Source: CAZBXE01 sp964496125 (GTDB lineage: Bacteria > Chlamydiota > Chlamydiia > Chlamydiales > CAZBXE01). From it: DNA of 64,000 bases. A program made the translations under genes and the position numbers. Positions 35,386-44,306 of the stretch are shown piece by piece. The notes under the pieces were generated by a model. The model was not told the DNA's origin, searched no databases, and saw only the letters and a program-made list of their open reading frames with translations. Each line of letters opens with the position of its first letter. The first letter of the stretch is position 1. The DNA lies in the NCBI GenBank assembly GCA_964496125.1, contig CAZBXE010000005.1, positions 94,636 through 158,635 on the forward strand, given 5' to 3'.

Positions 35386-36135
35386 ATGGCAATAGATAGA
35401 GCTGGAATCTCAAGCGAAATGCTTGCACCGACACCAGACTACCTCGAAGGAATGCTGCAAGTGTACAGCAAACAGTACGAGGAGTCCAATGTGAGCGAGA
35501 TGGACATTGAAGAAATTGAAAGACGCGCAAGGATCTACCAGTACGTAATCGGACAACTTCTTTCAAGCGATGACAAGCAAAACGTGCGTAAGCTTGATCT
35601 TCGAAAAGAAGAAGCAAACAAGCTCGAAGTAGCACAGTATGGAATGACCTTGGCAAGATGGCTGCAAGGAGCTGGCGCTGCAACGCACATCTTCTCAGCT
35701 GCATTTGGAGCAACGGGCGGAGCAATTGTGAGCAACCAGCTAGGCGCCTACATTCCAGGTTTTATGGGTCCAAGAGCTGAGAACGCAGCCAATGCAATCA
35801 ATGGCTTGCTAAGAAATCTCTATGAAAGGAATGGTTTGATTTCGTACGAGCAAAGAGCACGCGAAGTTTTTGATCCAATATTCAACATGAGAACTGCAAT
35901 GAAACCTTTGACCCAATTCGCCCAAGGTGTTGACGGTGCTGCTACCGTATATAACAGCTTCTCTGATGAGTACTACAAAAACAAAGCCCGTTATGATGGT
36001 GATTCTGTAAAAGGAAAAAAAGATCAAGCCTCGCAAGAAGCAGGCAGCCTTAAACAGAAAACGGACGCGGATCTTCAGAAACTGGAACAAATCGCAAGAC
36101 AGCGACTTGATCTGATCTCTACGATTGCTCGTTAA
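35386..36135 (+). CDS. protein with one hydrophobic block, candidate YopD/CopD-like translocator
   Basis: Function not established. The 249 residues have a helical acidic N-terminal half (EMDIEEIERRARIYQYVIGQ, about 38-57). A single hydrophobic Ala/Gly-rich segment follows (about 93-126). The C-terminus is amphipathic and Lys/Gln-rich, ending in a heptad helix (ADLQKLEQIARQRLDLISTI). One membrane segment plus a C-terminal amphipathic helix is the layout of the minor translocator (YopD, PopD, CopD). AAAGGAG precedes the ATG. It is the last gene of the unit, with a strong intrinsic terminator 18 bp after the stop. Confidence 0.85.
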   Translation: MAIDRAGISSEMLAPTPDYLEGMLQVYSKQYEESNVSEMDIEEIERRARIYQYVIGQLLSSDDKQNVRKLDLRKEEANKLEVAQYGMTLARWLQGAGAATHIFSAAFGATGGAIVSNQLGAYIPGFMGPRAENAANAINGLLRNLYERNGLISYEQRAREVFDPIFNMRTAMKPLTQFAQGVDGAATVYNSFSDEYYKNKARYDGDSVKGKKDQASQEAGSLKQKTDADLQKLEQIARQRLDLISTIAR

Positions 36136-36152
36136 TTGCTGTAGTTTTCTAG

Positions 36153-36193
36153 AAGGCGCAAGGATATACTCTCCTTGCGCCTTTTTATTTTTG
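36153..36193 (+). terminator. intrinsic terminator of the three-gene operon
   Basis: AAGGCGCAAGGA-tatactc-TCCTTGCGCCTT followed by TTTATTTTT: a perfect 12 bp stem and T-run, 18 bp after the stop at 36135. It separates the operon from mgtE, whose start lies about 22 bp further on. Confidence 0.92.
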
Positions 36194-36214
36194 CACAAAA
36201 CCTTCAGATTGAGT

Positions 36215-37690
36215 ATGATTCTGCCTATGGAAGAGAAGGGGCAAGAGGCGTTTGAGGAAGGAAAGTCAGGTACTGCCGGTGACATGCTGAGCACACCTAC
36301 GGCCTACATCATGGATACCCTTGATGAGCTCTTCGAAGTTGCTCTCGAGCAGCAAGTCCCCCAAATCCTTCTTCATGATGTGGCAAAGATTGCTAGCGAA
36401 TACGATCCTATTGACCTTGCCCACGCCGTAACACGTCTTCCCCGTAGCGCAAGAGCCGTTGTCTACGAAAATCTCCCCGATCTCAATGCTAAAATTATCT
36501 TTATGATTAATACGGGGAGCAATACTAGAGCCGCGATTTTTCGACAGATCAGTGATAAAGAGATCGTCACCCTCCTGGAGGGAATGCCGCCCGATGAAGC
36601 CGCAGCTCTTTTGGACGACATGTCTGATAGGCAGCTAAAAGGGATTCTTGAAAAACTAAGCCCAAAAAAAGCAGCACGCATCATCGAACTAAGACAGCAC
36701 GCCGTGCATACGGCCGGTCGTATGATGACAAACGAATTTTTTGCCTTCCCGATGGATCGAAAGATCTCAGAGGTAGCAAAACACATACGAGACAACCCAG
36801 GCATCGACATGACAGACTGGATTTTTGTCCTTAATGATGAAAGAGAGCTGATTGGCTTTGTCCCCATCCGGAACCTGATTGTAAATCCTCCCTTTCTCCC
36901 CATACGCCAAGTCATGGGTCCGATTTTACACAAAGTCACACCGGACGCCTCGCGGGATGAGGTCGTTGAAACGATGGAGCGCTATAAGATTCCAGCTCTT
37001 CCTGTTGTCGATAGCGATAACCACTTGGCAGGCGTTATAGCCTACGAAGATGCCGTTGAAGCCATGAAAGACTTAGCAGATGAAACAATTGCTAATATCG
37101 CAGGTACTGGAGAAGACATCAGCGAGCACGAACCTACCGTAAAGCGATTTCTATGGCGCACACCTTGGCTTTTTGTCACGCTTTGCGCAGGCTTGACTAC
37201 GGCAACCTTTATGTCTTACTTTAAGGACATGGCCTGGTTTGCCTTTGCTTCCTTTTTTGTACCGCTGATTAACGGGATGAGTGGCAATGTTGGCATTCAG
37301 GTTTCCACACTCCTTGTGCGCGGTATTTCGACAGGGGAAATTTCCCAAAGCACAAGATGGGAAGCGATCGCCAAGGAATTTGTCATCGGACTCATGATCG
37401 GGCTCTCCTTCGGTGTCCTTTGCGGCGCGATTGTTTTTCTTTTAAGCTACCTTGGCGTGCAGAACGTAGGACACGATCCCCTTGCCGTTGGAACCGTTGT
37501 CAGCGCGGGACTCTTAAGCGCATGCCTTACAGCAACACTACTTGGCTCTATTTCCCCCTTCTTCTTTGCAAAAATGCGTATAGATCCAGCGGTTGCCTCG
37601 GGACCGATTGTAACAGCTTTTAACGACGTCTTCTCGACCCTGATGTACCTTTCTGTAGCAAGCCTTGTCAACTCCTACTTTCCCTTATGA
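36215..37690 (+). CDS. mgtE: MgtE-family magnesium transporter
   Basis: Inner-membrane Mg2+ channel gated by cytosolic magnesium. About 491 residues. The N domain is helical (LLEGMPPDEAAALLDDMSD and related repeats, about 20-150). Two CBS domains follow (about 160-275; RQVMGPILHKVTPDASRDEV, then IPALPVVDSDNHLAGVI), then five membrane segments from residue 310 on. The pore motif is FVPLINGMSGNVGIQ. The start is uncertain between ATG 36215 and ATG 36227, and neither has a good Shine-Dalgarno. A longer upstream frame runs back into the terminator and is unlikely. Its stop overlaps the next gene by 4 bp. Confidence 0.94.
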   Translation: MILPMEEKGQEAFEEGKSGTAGDMLSTPTAYIMDTLDELFEVALEQQVPQILLHDVAKIASEYDPIDLAHAVTRLPRSARAVVYENLPDLNAKIIFMINTGSNTRAAIFRQISDKEIVTLLEGMPPDEAAALLDDMSDRQLKGILEKLSPKKAARIIELRQHAVHTAGRMMTNEFFAFPMDRKISEVAKHIRDNPGIDMTDWIFVLNDERELIGFVPIRNLIVNPPFLPIRQVMGPILHKVTPDASRDEVVETMERYKIPALPVVDSDNHLAGVIAYEDAVEAMKDLADETIANIAGTGEDISEHEPTVKRFLWRTPWLFVTLCAGLTTATFMSYFKDMAWFAFASFFVPLINGMSGNVGIQVSTLLVRGISTGEISQSTRWEAIAKEFVIGLMIGLSFGVLCGAIVFLLSYLGVQNVGHDPLAVGTVVSAGLLSACLTATLLGSISPFFFAKMRIDPAVASGPIVTAFNDVFSTLMYLSVASLVNSYFPL

Positions 37691-38370
37691 ATGAGATTTT
37701 TACTCTTATAAAGCTCAATCTTAAACTTACCATCAGCTCCTTTCTTGAACAGTGCCGCGTGATCTACTGCTACTACCACAATGCGAAGTTTCGAAAAGCA
37801 GACATTTTGCTCCGCAGTCACTACCTTCTTTGCAATCCCTACAGAGTCAGCAGAAAGTTTCTACAAGAGCAAGATAAGAAAGAAATCTACACATACGGCG
37901 AGACTCCCCTGACGAGCATGGAGAAAATCGCAAACAACTGCGGCATCACTCAAGAGGACACGGTTTTTGAAATGGGCTCGGGGCGCGGTCTTGCTTGCTT
38001 TTGGCTTTCAGAGTATCTTGGCTGCCAGGTTGTTGGTATTGAATTTGTGCCTACGTTTGTAAAAAACGCAAATCAAGTAGTAGAAAGACTACACTTGCAA
38101 AACGTAAGCTTCAGGTGTGAAGACATGATCACAAGTGATTTATCAGGGGCAACGGTTGTCTACCTTCATGCCACCTGTCTTCCCGAAGAAGACCTGATCC
38201 TCTTGAAGGAAAAGCTTGCCAAGCTCCCTCCTGGCACAAAAATCATCACCGTAAGCTATCCCCTCATCGAAGACTTGAACCAGACCTCTCCCTTTCAGCT
38301 CATGCACATCTTCCGTGCGCCCTTCACTTGGGGCATTACGGAAGTTTACCTCCAAACCGTAAAAGATTAG
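37687..38370 (+). CDS. class I SAM-dependent methyltransferase-like protein
   Basis: The 227 residues have a Rossmann methyltransferase core. Motif I is FEMGSGRG (about 94-101), and GCQVVGIEFVPTFVKNAN has the acidic residue (Glu in GIE) for the ribose. RCEDMITSDL and VVYLHATCLPEEDL resemble motifs II and III in DOT1-like enzymes. The N-terminal 70 residues are hydrophobic or basic and may contact the membrane. The substrate is unknown. The ATG overlaps the mgtE stop (ATGA), so translation is coupled. It converges with the TPR gene, with 7 bp between the stops. Confidence 0.82.
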   Translation: MNEIFTLIKLNLKLTISSFLEQCRVIYCYYHNAKFRKADILLRSHYLLCNPYRVSRKFLQEQDKKEIYTYGETPLTSMEKIANNCGITQEDTVFEMGSGRGLACFWLSEYLGCQVVGIEFVPTFVKNANQVVERLHLQNVSFRCEDMITSDLSGATVVYLHATCLPEEDLILLKEKLAKLPPGTKIITVSYPLIEDLNQTSPFQLMHIFRAPFTWGITEVYLQTVKD

Positions 38371-38377
38371 GGCATGC

Positions 38378-40447
38378 CTAGTCGCTTTCTTTCTTCTGGA
38401 CGATTCGGCCGATGAAGGCCCGGAAACCTGGCGTATCGCGCACCGCTTCTAACCACTCGTCATGTAAAATGTCATCGACTGGAGGTGTTGCATTGACCTC
38501 TTTTGCCCGCTCTAGGAAATGGAGGGATGCTGTAAAGTTTCCCGTGAGAGAGTAAAAGCAGGCTAAATTGTAAAAGGCATACTGACAACCGAGAGAGGCC
38601 GCCTGGAGAAACTTCTCCTCTGCATGTACCTGCAATTTTTTTACCGTGTCTGCCTTAAATGGATCTACGATGAGCTGAGAAAGCTGGAGTATTGAAAGGC
38701 CATAATCATTCCAGAGCATCTCGTTCTCTGCATCAGAAAGTAGAGCTAGCTGGAAATGCTCAATAGCTCGCAAGAAAGAATCAAGATCATGCAAAAGCTC
38801 TCCCATATGAGCCGATGAAAGCGCCAGGTTATAGCGTGCCGGGGTATAGTCCGGGTCTAACTTCAGTGTGTGTTGGAAGACCTGCTGCGCCCTTTCGTAA
38901 TATTTCGGATCATCATAAAGATCGCCTAGATAATCGAGCGTACACCCATAGTGGAAGAACCAGTCTGGATTGGGGTAAAGCTCAGCTGCTGCCCCTTGCC
39001 CTAGCCCCTCAAAAATCTCCTCAAATTTTTTTGCTGCCAACTCCACATTTTGCCTTCCGCCTGTGAATTCACCAAGCTTCATCAAGGCAACTCCCCACTC
39101 ATTTAAAATCGAAGGGGGAAGGCGGTCCATGTAGTCGTCAGTCTTCTCAAAGTACGAAATCGCCTTTTTAATCTCTTTGGGATCTTGTAAGATTTCCCCT
39201 AAAGTCGTATGGGCTGAGGCCAATGCATACCAAAGAAGCCCTACCCGGTTGTTTAGAGAGAGGCCAAAATGGAATTTATCAATTGCTCTTTGTAGATAAC
39301 GCACATCCGAGAAATACCTACCAATCTCCATCAAAGCTGTGCCAAAAAGGTACCACATCAAAGGGTCTTCAGGAATAATTTCAAGAGCTTGGACAAGTTT
39401 TGCCTCCCCTTGCTTCAAAAGCTCCAAGCTGTCTTCAAGTTTTCCACCATTGACAAGAGCCCGGCCATAACTTGCCAAAATGGCACTATTTTCAGGCTCT
39501 ATGGAGAGAGCTTTGGTAAATTTGTAGTAACTTTCTCTAAGCCTGGGAATAGAATTTGTAACACTTCCTGCCTCGAAAAGAAGCTCGCCAAAGGCACGCC
39601 AAAAGCCGGCATCCTCAATGTAAAAGTCGGTTGCATTTTCAAATGCTTGCTGAGCGCATACAAAAAACTTTTCGTTCCCACTTTTTTTGTAAAGGTGCCG
39701 ATAGGCAAGCGCAATCTTGTAGCTTATTGAAGTGCACCGTGGGTCGTTCCCTATGATTTCAACATAGATGCCAATGGCCTCTTGCATAAGACAGTCTGAC
39801 TCGGTCAATAGAGCAAGCTCATAGAGCGCATCAGCATACTCTTCTAAGAAAGTCCTGTCCTTAACTCCCATTTGTATTGCCTTCTTGAAGTTCAGAATGC
39901 TCTCGCGATAATCCATAGCTTCTCCGGATTGAGTCCCAGAACAAAACCAAAGCCGTCCCCAATCACGGAAGAGCATAGCCTTTTCTTCCGCTACACGATC
40001 TCGAGAGAAAGCAAGAGCTTTTTCGAAACATTCGTTAGCTTTCGAAAACACTTCCTTTTTATGAAAATTTTTGCCTATGTCAGTCAAAATAGCACCCAAC
40101 AAGCGCCAGACTTCTTCATTTTCAGGTTCAATCGCAAGAATTCCTTCCAGAATTTCACTCGATCTTCTCAAAAAAGGAAAGTTCGATTTTTGAGAACCGT
40201 ATGCCAGAGCCTCAGCCAAGAGAACCGTTGTAGAATGGGGCGCAACTTGATTTGCCAACAAAAAGCTTTTTGCTGCGTTTCCATCGCCTAGAGCAAGCTC
40301 TTGCCTTCCTCGCCTTACGAAAAGTAGAGCCAACCCTTCCTTTTCGCTTTTAGACAAGTTAAAAAAAGGCAATTGATCCTCTAGAAGATGGATCTTTTCT
40401 ACGTCACTAGTTTCCAGGATGCTGTGTAGCTCTTTTTCTTTATCCAT
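38378..40447 (-). CDS. tetratricopeptide-repeat protein
   Basis: The 689 residues are built of roughly 12-14 TPR-like 34-residue units with the usual W/L-G-Y-A-F-A-P spacing. Examples are EVWRLLGAILTDIGKNF, GLLWYALASAHTTLGEILQD, YTPARYNLALSSAHMGELLHD and YAFYNLACFYSLTGNFTASL. There is no signal peptide or membrane segment, so it is a cytosolic scaffold or chaperone. Type III chaperones of the SycD class are also TPR proteins but are far shorter, so this is not one. It is transcribed after the YyaL-type gene with a 17 bp gap. Confidence 0.85.
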   Translation of the reverse strand: MDKEKELHSILETSDVEKIHLLEDQLPFFNLSKSEKEGLALLFVRRGRQELALGDGNAAKSFLLANQVAPHSTTVLLAEALAYGSQKSNFPFLRRSSEILEGILAIEPENEEVWRLLGAILTDIGKNFHKKEVFSKANECFEKALAFSRDRVAEEKAMLFRDWGRLWFCSGTQSGEAMDYRESILNFKKAIQMGVKDRTFLEEYADALYELALLTESDCLMQEAIGIYVEIIGNDPRCTSISYKIALAYRHLYKKSGNEKFFVCAQQAFENATDFYIEDAGFWRAFGELLFEAGSVTNSIPRLRESYYKFTKALSIEPENSAILASYGRALVNGGKLEDSLELLKQGEAKLVQALEIIPEDPLMWYLFGTALMEIGRYFSDVRYLQRAIDKFHFGLSLNNRVGLLWYALASAHTTLGEILQDPKEIKKAISYFEKTDDYMDRLPPSILNEWGVALMKLGEFTGGRQNVELAAKKFEEIFEGLGQGAAAELYPNPDWFFHYGCTLDYLGDLYDDPKYYERAQQVFQHTLKLDPDYTPARYNLALSSAHMGELLHDLDSFLRAIEHFQLALLSDAENEMLWNDYGLSILQLSQLIVDPFKADTVKKLQVHAEEKFLQAASLGCQYAFYNLACFYSLTGNFTASLHFLERAKEVNATPPVDDILHDEWLEAVRDTPGFRAFIGRIVQKKESD

Positions 40448-40464
40448 AGTCCCTCGTTTAAAAG

Positions 40465-42540
40465 TTACAGCAGTACAATCGCTCTGCGAATGTCATCTAG
40501 ATCATTCAATGGTTCCTTACATACCCCCTGTATACAAAGGTAGAGGGTTGTTTTCCCATCCAGGGGCCTTTGTTCCCTGCAATATGGGACTAAAGAGAAA
40601 AGGTGCTCATCTCCCTCTTCTCTCCATATCACAGACTTATACGGGATAAACTTCTCAAAAATCCAGTTTTGAATTTCCTGCGCGAATTCTTTTTTTTCAT
40701 TCAGGGCAATCACAAGCAAAGGAGTCCTACGACTATAATACCTTTCAATATTCATCATTTGGTAACTATAACCCGGTGGATATGCTTCAAGATGAGGACG
40801 AACAGCCTTGAGGACATCTTCTGCTTGCTTAAGATAGTGGTCATTTCCGGTAATTTCATAGAGACGGAGAAGGTTTTCCGCATGGACACCATTGCCTGAT
40901 GGTTCGGCACCATCTGAAAATTGACATTTTCGTACGATCAGAAAAGGTTCAGATAAATCTGATTGGTAAAATGCCCCAGCCTCCTCTTTAAAATTAGCCT
41001 GAGCACAGTCTGCAAGCTCCATAGCCCAGGAAAGCCATTCAACCCCACGTCTTGCTTCAAAAAGAGAGAGAAGGGCGCGGATTAAAAAGGCGTAGTCATC
41101 CAAACTGCCTCTAAAATCTGTGGAGCCATCACAGTAGCGATGATAAAGCACACCATCCTTCCAAAGGCGCTTCTTTAGAAAAGTTGCGCACTGTTCTGCC
41201 GCCTTGAGATATCTCTTCTCATTCAAGGCAAGGCCAGCTAGCGCAAGAGAGTGGATCAAAAGCGAGTTCCATGAGGTTAGGATTTTATCATCTTTAAAAG
41301 GAGTCTTTCTCTTTCGTCTTTCTGTCTCGACGATTTTCCGGAGTTCTTCGATTTTTTCCGCAAACTCATCATAAGAAAACCCTTGGGAGGCCGCAAAATC
41401 TTTAGCAGATTCTTTGGTATGCAAGACGCAACGACCCTCAAAGTTGCCCTTATGGCTGATGCCATAATATTGGCAAAATAGAGATGCCTCATCTGCCGAG
41501 AGGATCGTTTCAATCTCTTCTACAGTCCAGGTATAATAAAAACCTTCCTTACCCTCAGACTCGGCATCCTCTGCCGAGTAAAATCCACCTTCACTACTGC
41601 ACATATCACGGAGCAAATACTCAAGCACAAGCCTTGCAACTTGCTCATAGCGAGGTGTCTTTTCCGCTTGCCATGCCTCTAGATAGCCTTGGGCTAAAAT
41701 TGCATTGTCATACAGCATCTTTTCAAAATGGGGCACAAGCCACCTTTCATCCACACTGTATCTTGAAAAACCGCCGCCTAACTGATCAAAAATGCCGCCG
41801 CGCTGCATCATATCCAATGTTTTATCGACAATAAAGAGTGCCCTGCTATCCTGATTCAAAGAGGAGAACCGCAAAAGGAAACTGATTTGGTAGCCAATCG
41901 GAAATTTCGGCGTGCCTTTCAGACCACCAAAAATGGGGTCTGCAAGTTTGAAAAACACTTCAGCCGAATTGTTCACGACGATTTTTTTGGGCAACTCTTC
42001 TCCCTTAGCTTGGATATGTTGAGAGAAAACATCTACAAAGCGTGCCGCTTGCGCCTCTAAATTACCTCGCTCTTTGCCACGCCACATGTCCCGCATCCGC
42101 TCTATCAAATCGAGTAGGCCTACCATGCCCTGGCGGCTCATTGGCGGCAAGTACGTCGTCGCAAAAAAAGGCTCCAGTTCGGGGGTAAGAATCAGGTTAA
42201 GAGGCCATCCAGCAGCTCCGGTCATGATACTCTGGGCAAAGTCCATGTAAAGACTGTCAACCTCTGGAAGCTCCTCTCGGTCTACTTTAATGTTAATAAA
42301 GACATCGTTCATAAGCTTTGCGATCTCAATGTCCTCAAAAGACTCTCTTTCCATCACATGACACCAGTGACACGTCGCATAGCCAATGGAAAGAAATATG
42401 GGTTTTTGCTCCTCTTTTGCCCTGCGGAAAGCCTCTTCACCCCAGGGATACCAGTCTACAGGGTTATGGGCGTGCTGACGAAGATAAGGAGACTTCTCAT
42501 GGATCAGTCTGTTTGTCTGCTCTTTTTTTTCTTCGCTCAT
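40465..42540 (-). CDS. YyaL/DUF255 thioredoxin-fold protein
   Basis: The 691 residues have the N-terminal DUF255 thioredoxin-like domain, with the signature NRLIHEKSPYLRQHAHNPVD, then YATCHWCHVMERESFED carrying a C-x2-C pair near residue 57 and TGAAGWPLNLILTPE. The rest is an (alpha/alpha)6-barrel like N-acylglucosamine epimerases, including KFPIGYQISFLLR, GGGFSRYSVDERWLVPHFEKM and TSWNSLLI. The biochemical function is unknown in bacteria; the human relative is SPATA20. It heads a two-gene unit with the TPR gene. Confidence 0.92.
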   Translation of the reverse strand: MSEEKKEQTNRLIHEKSPYLRQHAHNPVDWYPWGEEAFRRAKEEQKPIFLSIGYATCHWCHVMERESFEDIEIAKLMNDVFINIKVDREELPEVDSLYMDFAQSIMTGAAGWPLNLILTPELEPFFATTYLPPMSRQGMVGLLDLIERMRDMWRGKERGNLEAQAARFVDVFSQHIQAKGEELPKKIVVNNSAEVFFKLADPIFGGLKGTPKFPIGYQISFLLRFSSLNQDSRALFIVDKTLDMMQRGGIFDQLGGGFSRYSVDERWLVPHFEKMLYDNAILAQGYLEAWQAEKTPRYEQVARLVLEYLLRDMCSSEGGFYSAEDAESEGKEGFYYTWTVEEIETILSADEASLFCQYYGISHKGNFEGRCVLHTKESAKDFAASQGFSYDEFAEKIEELRKIVETERRKRKTPFKDDKILTSWNSLLIHSLALAGLALNEKRYLKAAEQCATFLKKRLWKDGVLYHRYCDGSTDFRGSLDDYAFLIRALLSLFEARRGVEWLSWAMELADCAQANFKEEAGAFYQSDLSEPFLIVRKCQFSDGAEPSGNGVHAENLLRLYEITGNDHYLKQAEDVLKAVRPHLEAYPPGYSYQMMNIERYYSRRTPLLVIALNEKKEFAQEIQNWIFEKFIPYKSVIWREEGDEHLFSLVPYCREQRPLDGKTTLYLCIQGVCKEPLNDLDDIRRAIVLL

Positions 42541-42639
42541 GCGCTCCCTTTCTTTACTTCGTCAAGAACCCATTTTTGTATTGGGATTTTTTTTGCAATC
42601 GAATAAGCTACCATTTGGTAGATCAAGCAAAGGATTTGT

Positions 42640-43053
42640 ATGAAAATAGCTTATACTATAAGCCTTCTCCTCATCATTTGGCAACCTATTCTTTGGGGAG
42701 AAACAAACTCTCCTACATCCCTCAAAAAAAACCTAGCTATACGGGATGCAAGGGTTAATGACAAGCTAGAAAAAGAGCCCGAGTGGGCAACGATCACAAT
42801 TGAAGTAAAAACCCCGGAAGTTTTGCCAAAAAATCAGATGGAAGCTGTTCTAAAAAAATTGATTACAATCCCCGAAACTAAAAAAAAAGCGGAACACAAG
42901 GATTATATAGTCACTAAGGGAGATACCCTCTATAGCATTGCCTCAAAAATCTACGGTACACCTTCAAGGTGGAAAGAGATTCACAAGGCAAACGAAGCGC
43001 TCCTTGGGGAAAAAGAACATCTAGCTATCGGGATGAGGCTCATTTTACCCTAA
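42640..43053 (+). CDS. exported LysM-domain protein
   Basis: The 137 residues have a signal peptide (MKIAYTISLLLIIWQPILWG). A basic linker (about 22-85) follows, then one LysM domain (about 88-137; DYIVTKGDTLYSIASKIYG, then WKEIHKANEA and IGMRLILP). LysM binds peptidoglycan or chitin-type glycans, which fits the minimal septal peptidoglycan of chlamydiae and the SpoIID-like protein in this window. AAAGGA precedes the ATG. It is followed by the cluster of Cys-rich small genes. Confidence 0.88.
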   Translation: MKIAYTISLLLIIWQPILWGETNSPTSLKKNLAIRDARVNDKLEKEPEWATITIEVKTPEVLPKNQMEAVLKKLITIPETKKKAEHKDYIVTKGDTLYSIASKIYGTPSRWKEIHKANEALLGEKEHLAIGMRLILP

Positions 43054-43108
43054 AATCTGAAAAAAATTGCTTTAGAGCAATAAAAAATTTGCAGAAAAAG
43101 GACCAAGT

Positions 43109-43198
43109 ATGTCATATAGATTGTTTTTATGGCTGTGTTGTCCAGGAGGCCTACGCCACTGGCGACAAAACCTTAAAAAGGTACTGACAATAGAATAA
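43109..43198 (+). CDS. possible 29-residue small protein or leader peptide
   Basis: ATG at 43109 with AAGGA 6 nt upstream; the product begins MSYRLFLWLCCPGGLRHW and ends VLTIE. Its stop at 43198 overlaps the Shine-Dalgarno (AAGGGGA) of the next small gene, so its translation could influence that gene. It is too short for codon evidence, hence tentative. Confidence 0.3.
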   Translation: MSYRLFLWLCCPGGLRHWRQNLKKVLTIE

Positions 43199-43208
43199 GG
43201 GGACATTT

Positions 43209-43343
43209 ATGAAAAAAGTGATGATGAGAGGGTTGTTTATTAGCCTGCTCATGGTTATGGCCCTATTTGAGGAGTGCCCAGAAGGACGTTGTCCAGGCGG
43301 TCAGTGTGGACCAAGCGGGTGCGCAACTCGAAGCCACGAGTAA
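43209..43343 (+). CDS. 44-residue exported Cys-rich peptide
   Basis: ATG at 43209 with AAGGGGA at good spacing. The basic start MKKVMMRG and a hydrophobic core (residues 9-20) form a signal or anchor segment. The rest has cysteines at 23, 28, 33 and 38, a strict C-x4-C-x4-C-x4-C with Gly and Pro between them (CPEGR, CPGGQ, CGPSG). The function is unknown. The spacing suggests a metal site or disulfide cross-linking; chlamydial envelopes are known to depend on disulfide-linked Cys-rich proteins. It is followed after 89 bp by a second Cys-rich gene. Confidence 0.65.
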   Translation: MKKVMMRGLFISLLMVMALFEECPEGRCPGGQCGPSGCATRSHE

Positions 43344-43432
43344 AAAAGGAAGAAAATTACAAAAAACCGCCGCTTTTCTCGTAGATCAGCGGCACAATTA
43401 ACCCCATCTAAACAAAGGAATGGAGGATCTCT

Positions 43433-43684
43433 ATGGACCTGATGAAGAAATTGACTGCAGTAGTAGTAGCAGTCGCTATGATGACAAGCTCTGCTAACGT
43501 TTTGAATGCAGCAGAGTGCAAAGCATGTTGCGAAGAAACTTGTGGATATACTGATTGCTGCAACGCATTCAGCGTTTCCCCTGTTCTCGCTTTTGGTGCT
43601 ATTGCGCTGCTCGCCGTAATCGCGATTACTGTGCAAAACAACCACAACGTTTGCTGCAAAGATTCAAACCACGCTAGCCCCTAA
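43433..43684 (+). CDS. 83-residue Cys-rich membrane peptide
   Basis: ATG with GGAGG 6 nt upstream. A signal peptide (MDLMKKLTAVVVAVAMMTSS, likely cut after VLNA) is followed by ECKACCEETCGYTDCC with six cysteines. A membrane helix (about 48-67) comes next, and a tail with a further CC pair (NVCCKDSN). That makes eight cysteines in all, flanking one membrane segment. The function is not recognised. It is followed by a strong terminator at 43721-43759 and lies in the same direction as the 44-residue Cys-rich gene. Confidence 0.75.
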   Translation: MDLMKKLTAVVVAVAMMTSSANVLNAAECKACCEETCGYTDCCNAFSVSPVLAFGAIALLAVIAITVQNNHNVCCKDSNHASP

Positions 43685-43720
43685 GGATTAGCAGGTTGCT
43701 TTGTATCCAAGCACAATCAA

Positions 43721-43759
43721 AATGGTAAAAAGCGCACTTTGCTTTTTACCATTTTTTTT
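43721..43759. terminator. bidirectional intrinsic terminator
   Basis: AATGGTAAAAAGC-gcacttt-GCTTTTTACCATT followed by TTTTTT on the plus strand. On the minus strand the stem is followed by a shorter T-run. It lies between the convergent Cys-rich gene and the 182-residue gene. Confidence 0.88.
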
Positions 43760-44306
43760 ATAGAGCGTTTGGACCAAACCTTGTAGGGCGCAAATTTCGA
43801 CTGAAAACACTTATAGTGTTTGTTTTGGCATTTGTAACCTGTATCGTTTGGATCCGATCAGCCCCGAAAAGAGCATGTACGAGAGGAGATTGTTCAGCTC
43901 GTGGCCTTTTATAAATCTCACCAACTGATCTGCATTCCTTGGATTCCTGGACAATAAATTTAATGGCCTGACTTGTTGTTTTAGAGCTTGTTGTATAGAT
44001 GTCCAAAATAGGCCTTGTTCCTTCAAACGAAATCTCAAAACTTGCCTGATGGTCATCTTTTGTTTGAAAACTAAGCTTTTTGTAAGCCCGAGTTTGCATA
44101 AAGGCAAGGAGCACGCTAGCGTCACCTTCCGAAAGCGGGGGCTGAGGATGGCGCAATTTCCCAATTTCATGAAAGATAAACTGCCCTAGTTCCCAAGTTT
44201 TGGGATCCTGGGGCTTTAAAATTTGCCTTGAAGGTGTAACGATCTGTGAACAAACGGTCTGCACAAGGCCACGGACTGACTTTTCAATAGTAACAAAAAA
44301 AGACAT
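43758..44306 (-). CDS. unknown 182-residue protein
   Basis: Not recognised. Mixed alpha/beta with no signal peptide or membrane segment. An N-terminal helix (SFFVTIEKSVRGLVQTVCSQ) is followed by a middle with alternating strands (ASFEISFEGTRPILDIYTTS), then a basic C-terminus (RNLRPTRFGPNAL). AAGGGA lies 6 nt before the ATG. It is transcribed alone, 116 bp downstream of otsA, and ends in the shared terminator. Confidence 0.72.
   Translation of the reverse strand: MSFFVTIEKSVRGLVQTVCSQIVTPSRQILKPQDPKTWELGQFIFHEIGKLRHPQPPLSEGDASVLLAFMQTRAYKKLSFQTKDDHQASFEISFEGTRPILDIYTTSSKTTSQAIKFIVQESKECRSVGEIYKRPRAEQSPLVHALFGADRIQTIQVTNAKTNTISVFSRNLRPTRFGPNAL

Noticed and set aside
38378..40447. TPR protein as a SycD-type translocator chaperone for the three-gene operon
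   Set aside because: SycD chaperones have about three TPRs in roughly 160-240 residues. This protein has a dozen or more in 689 and lies in a different operon.
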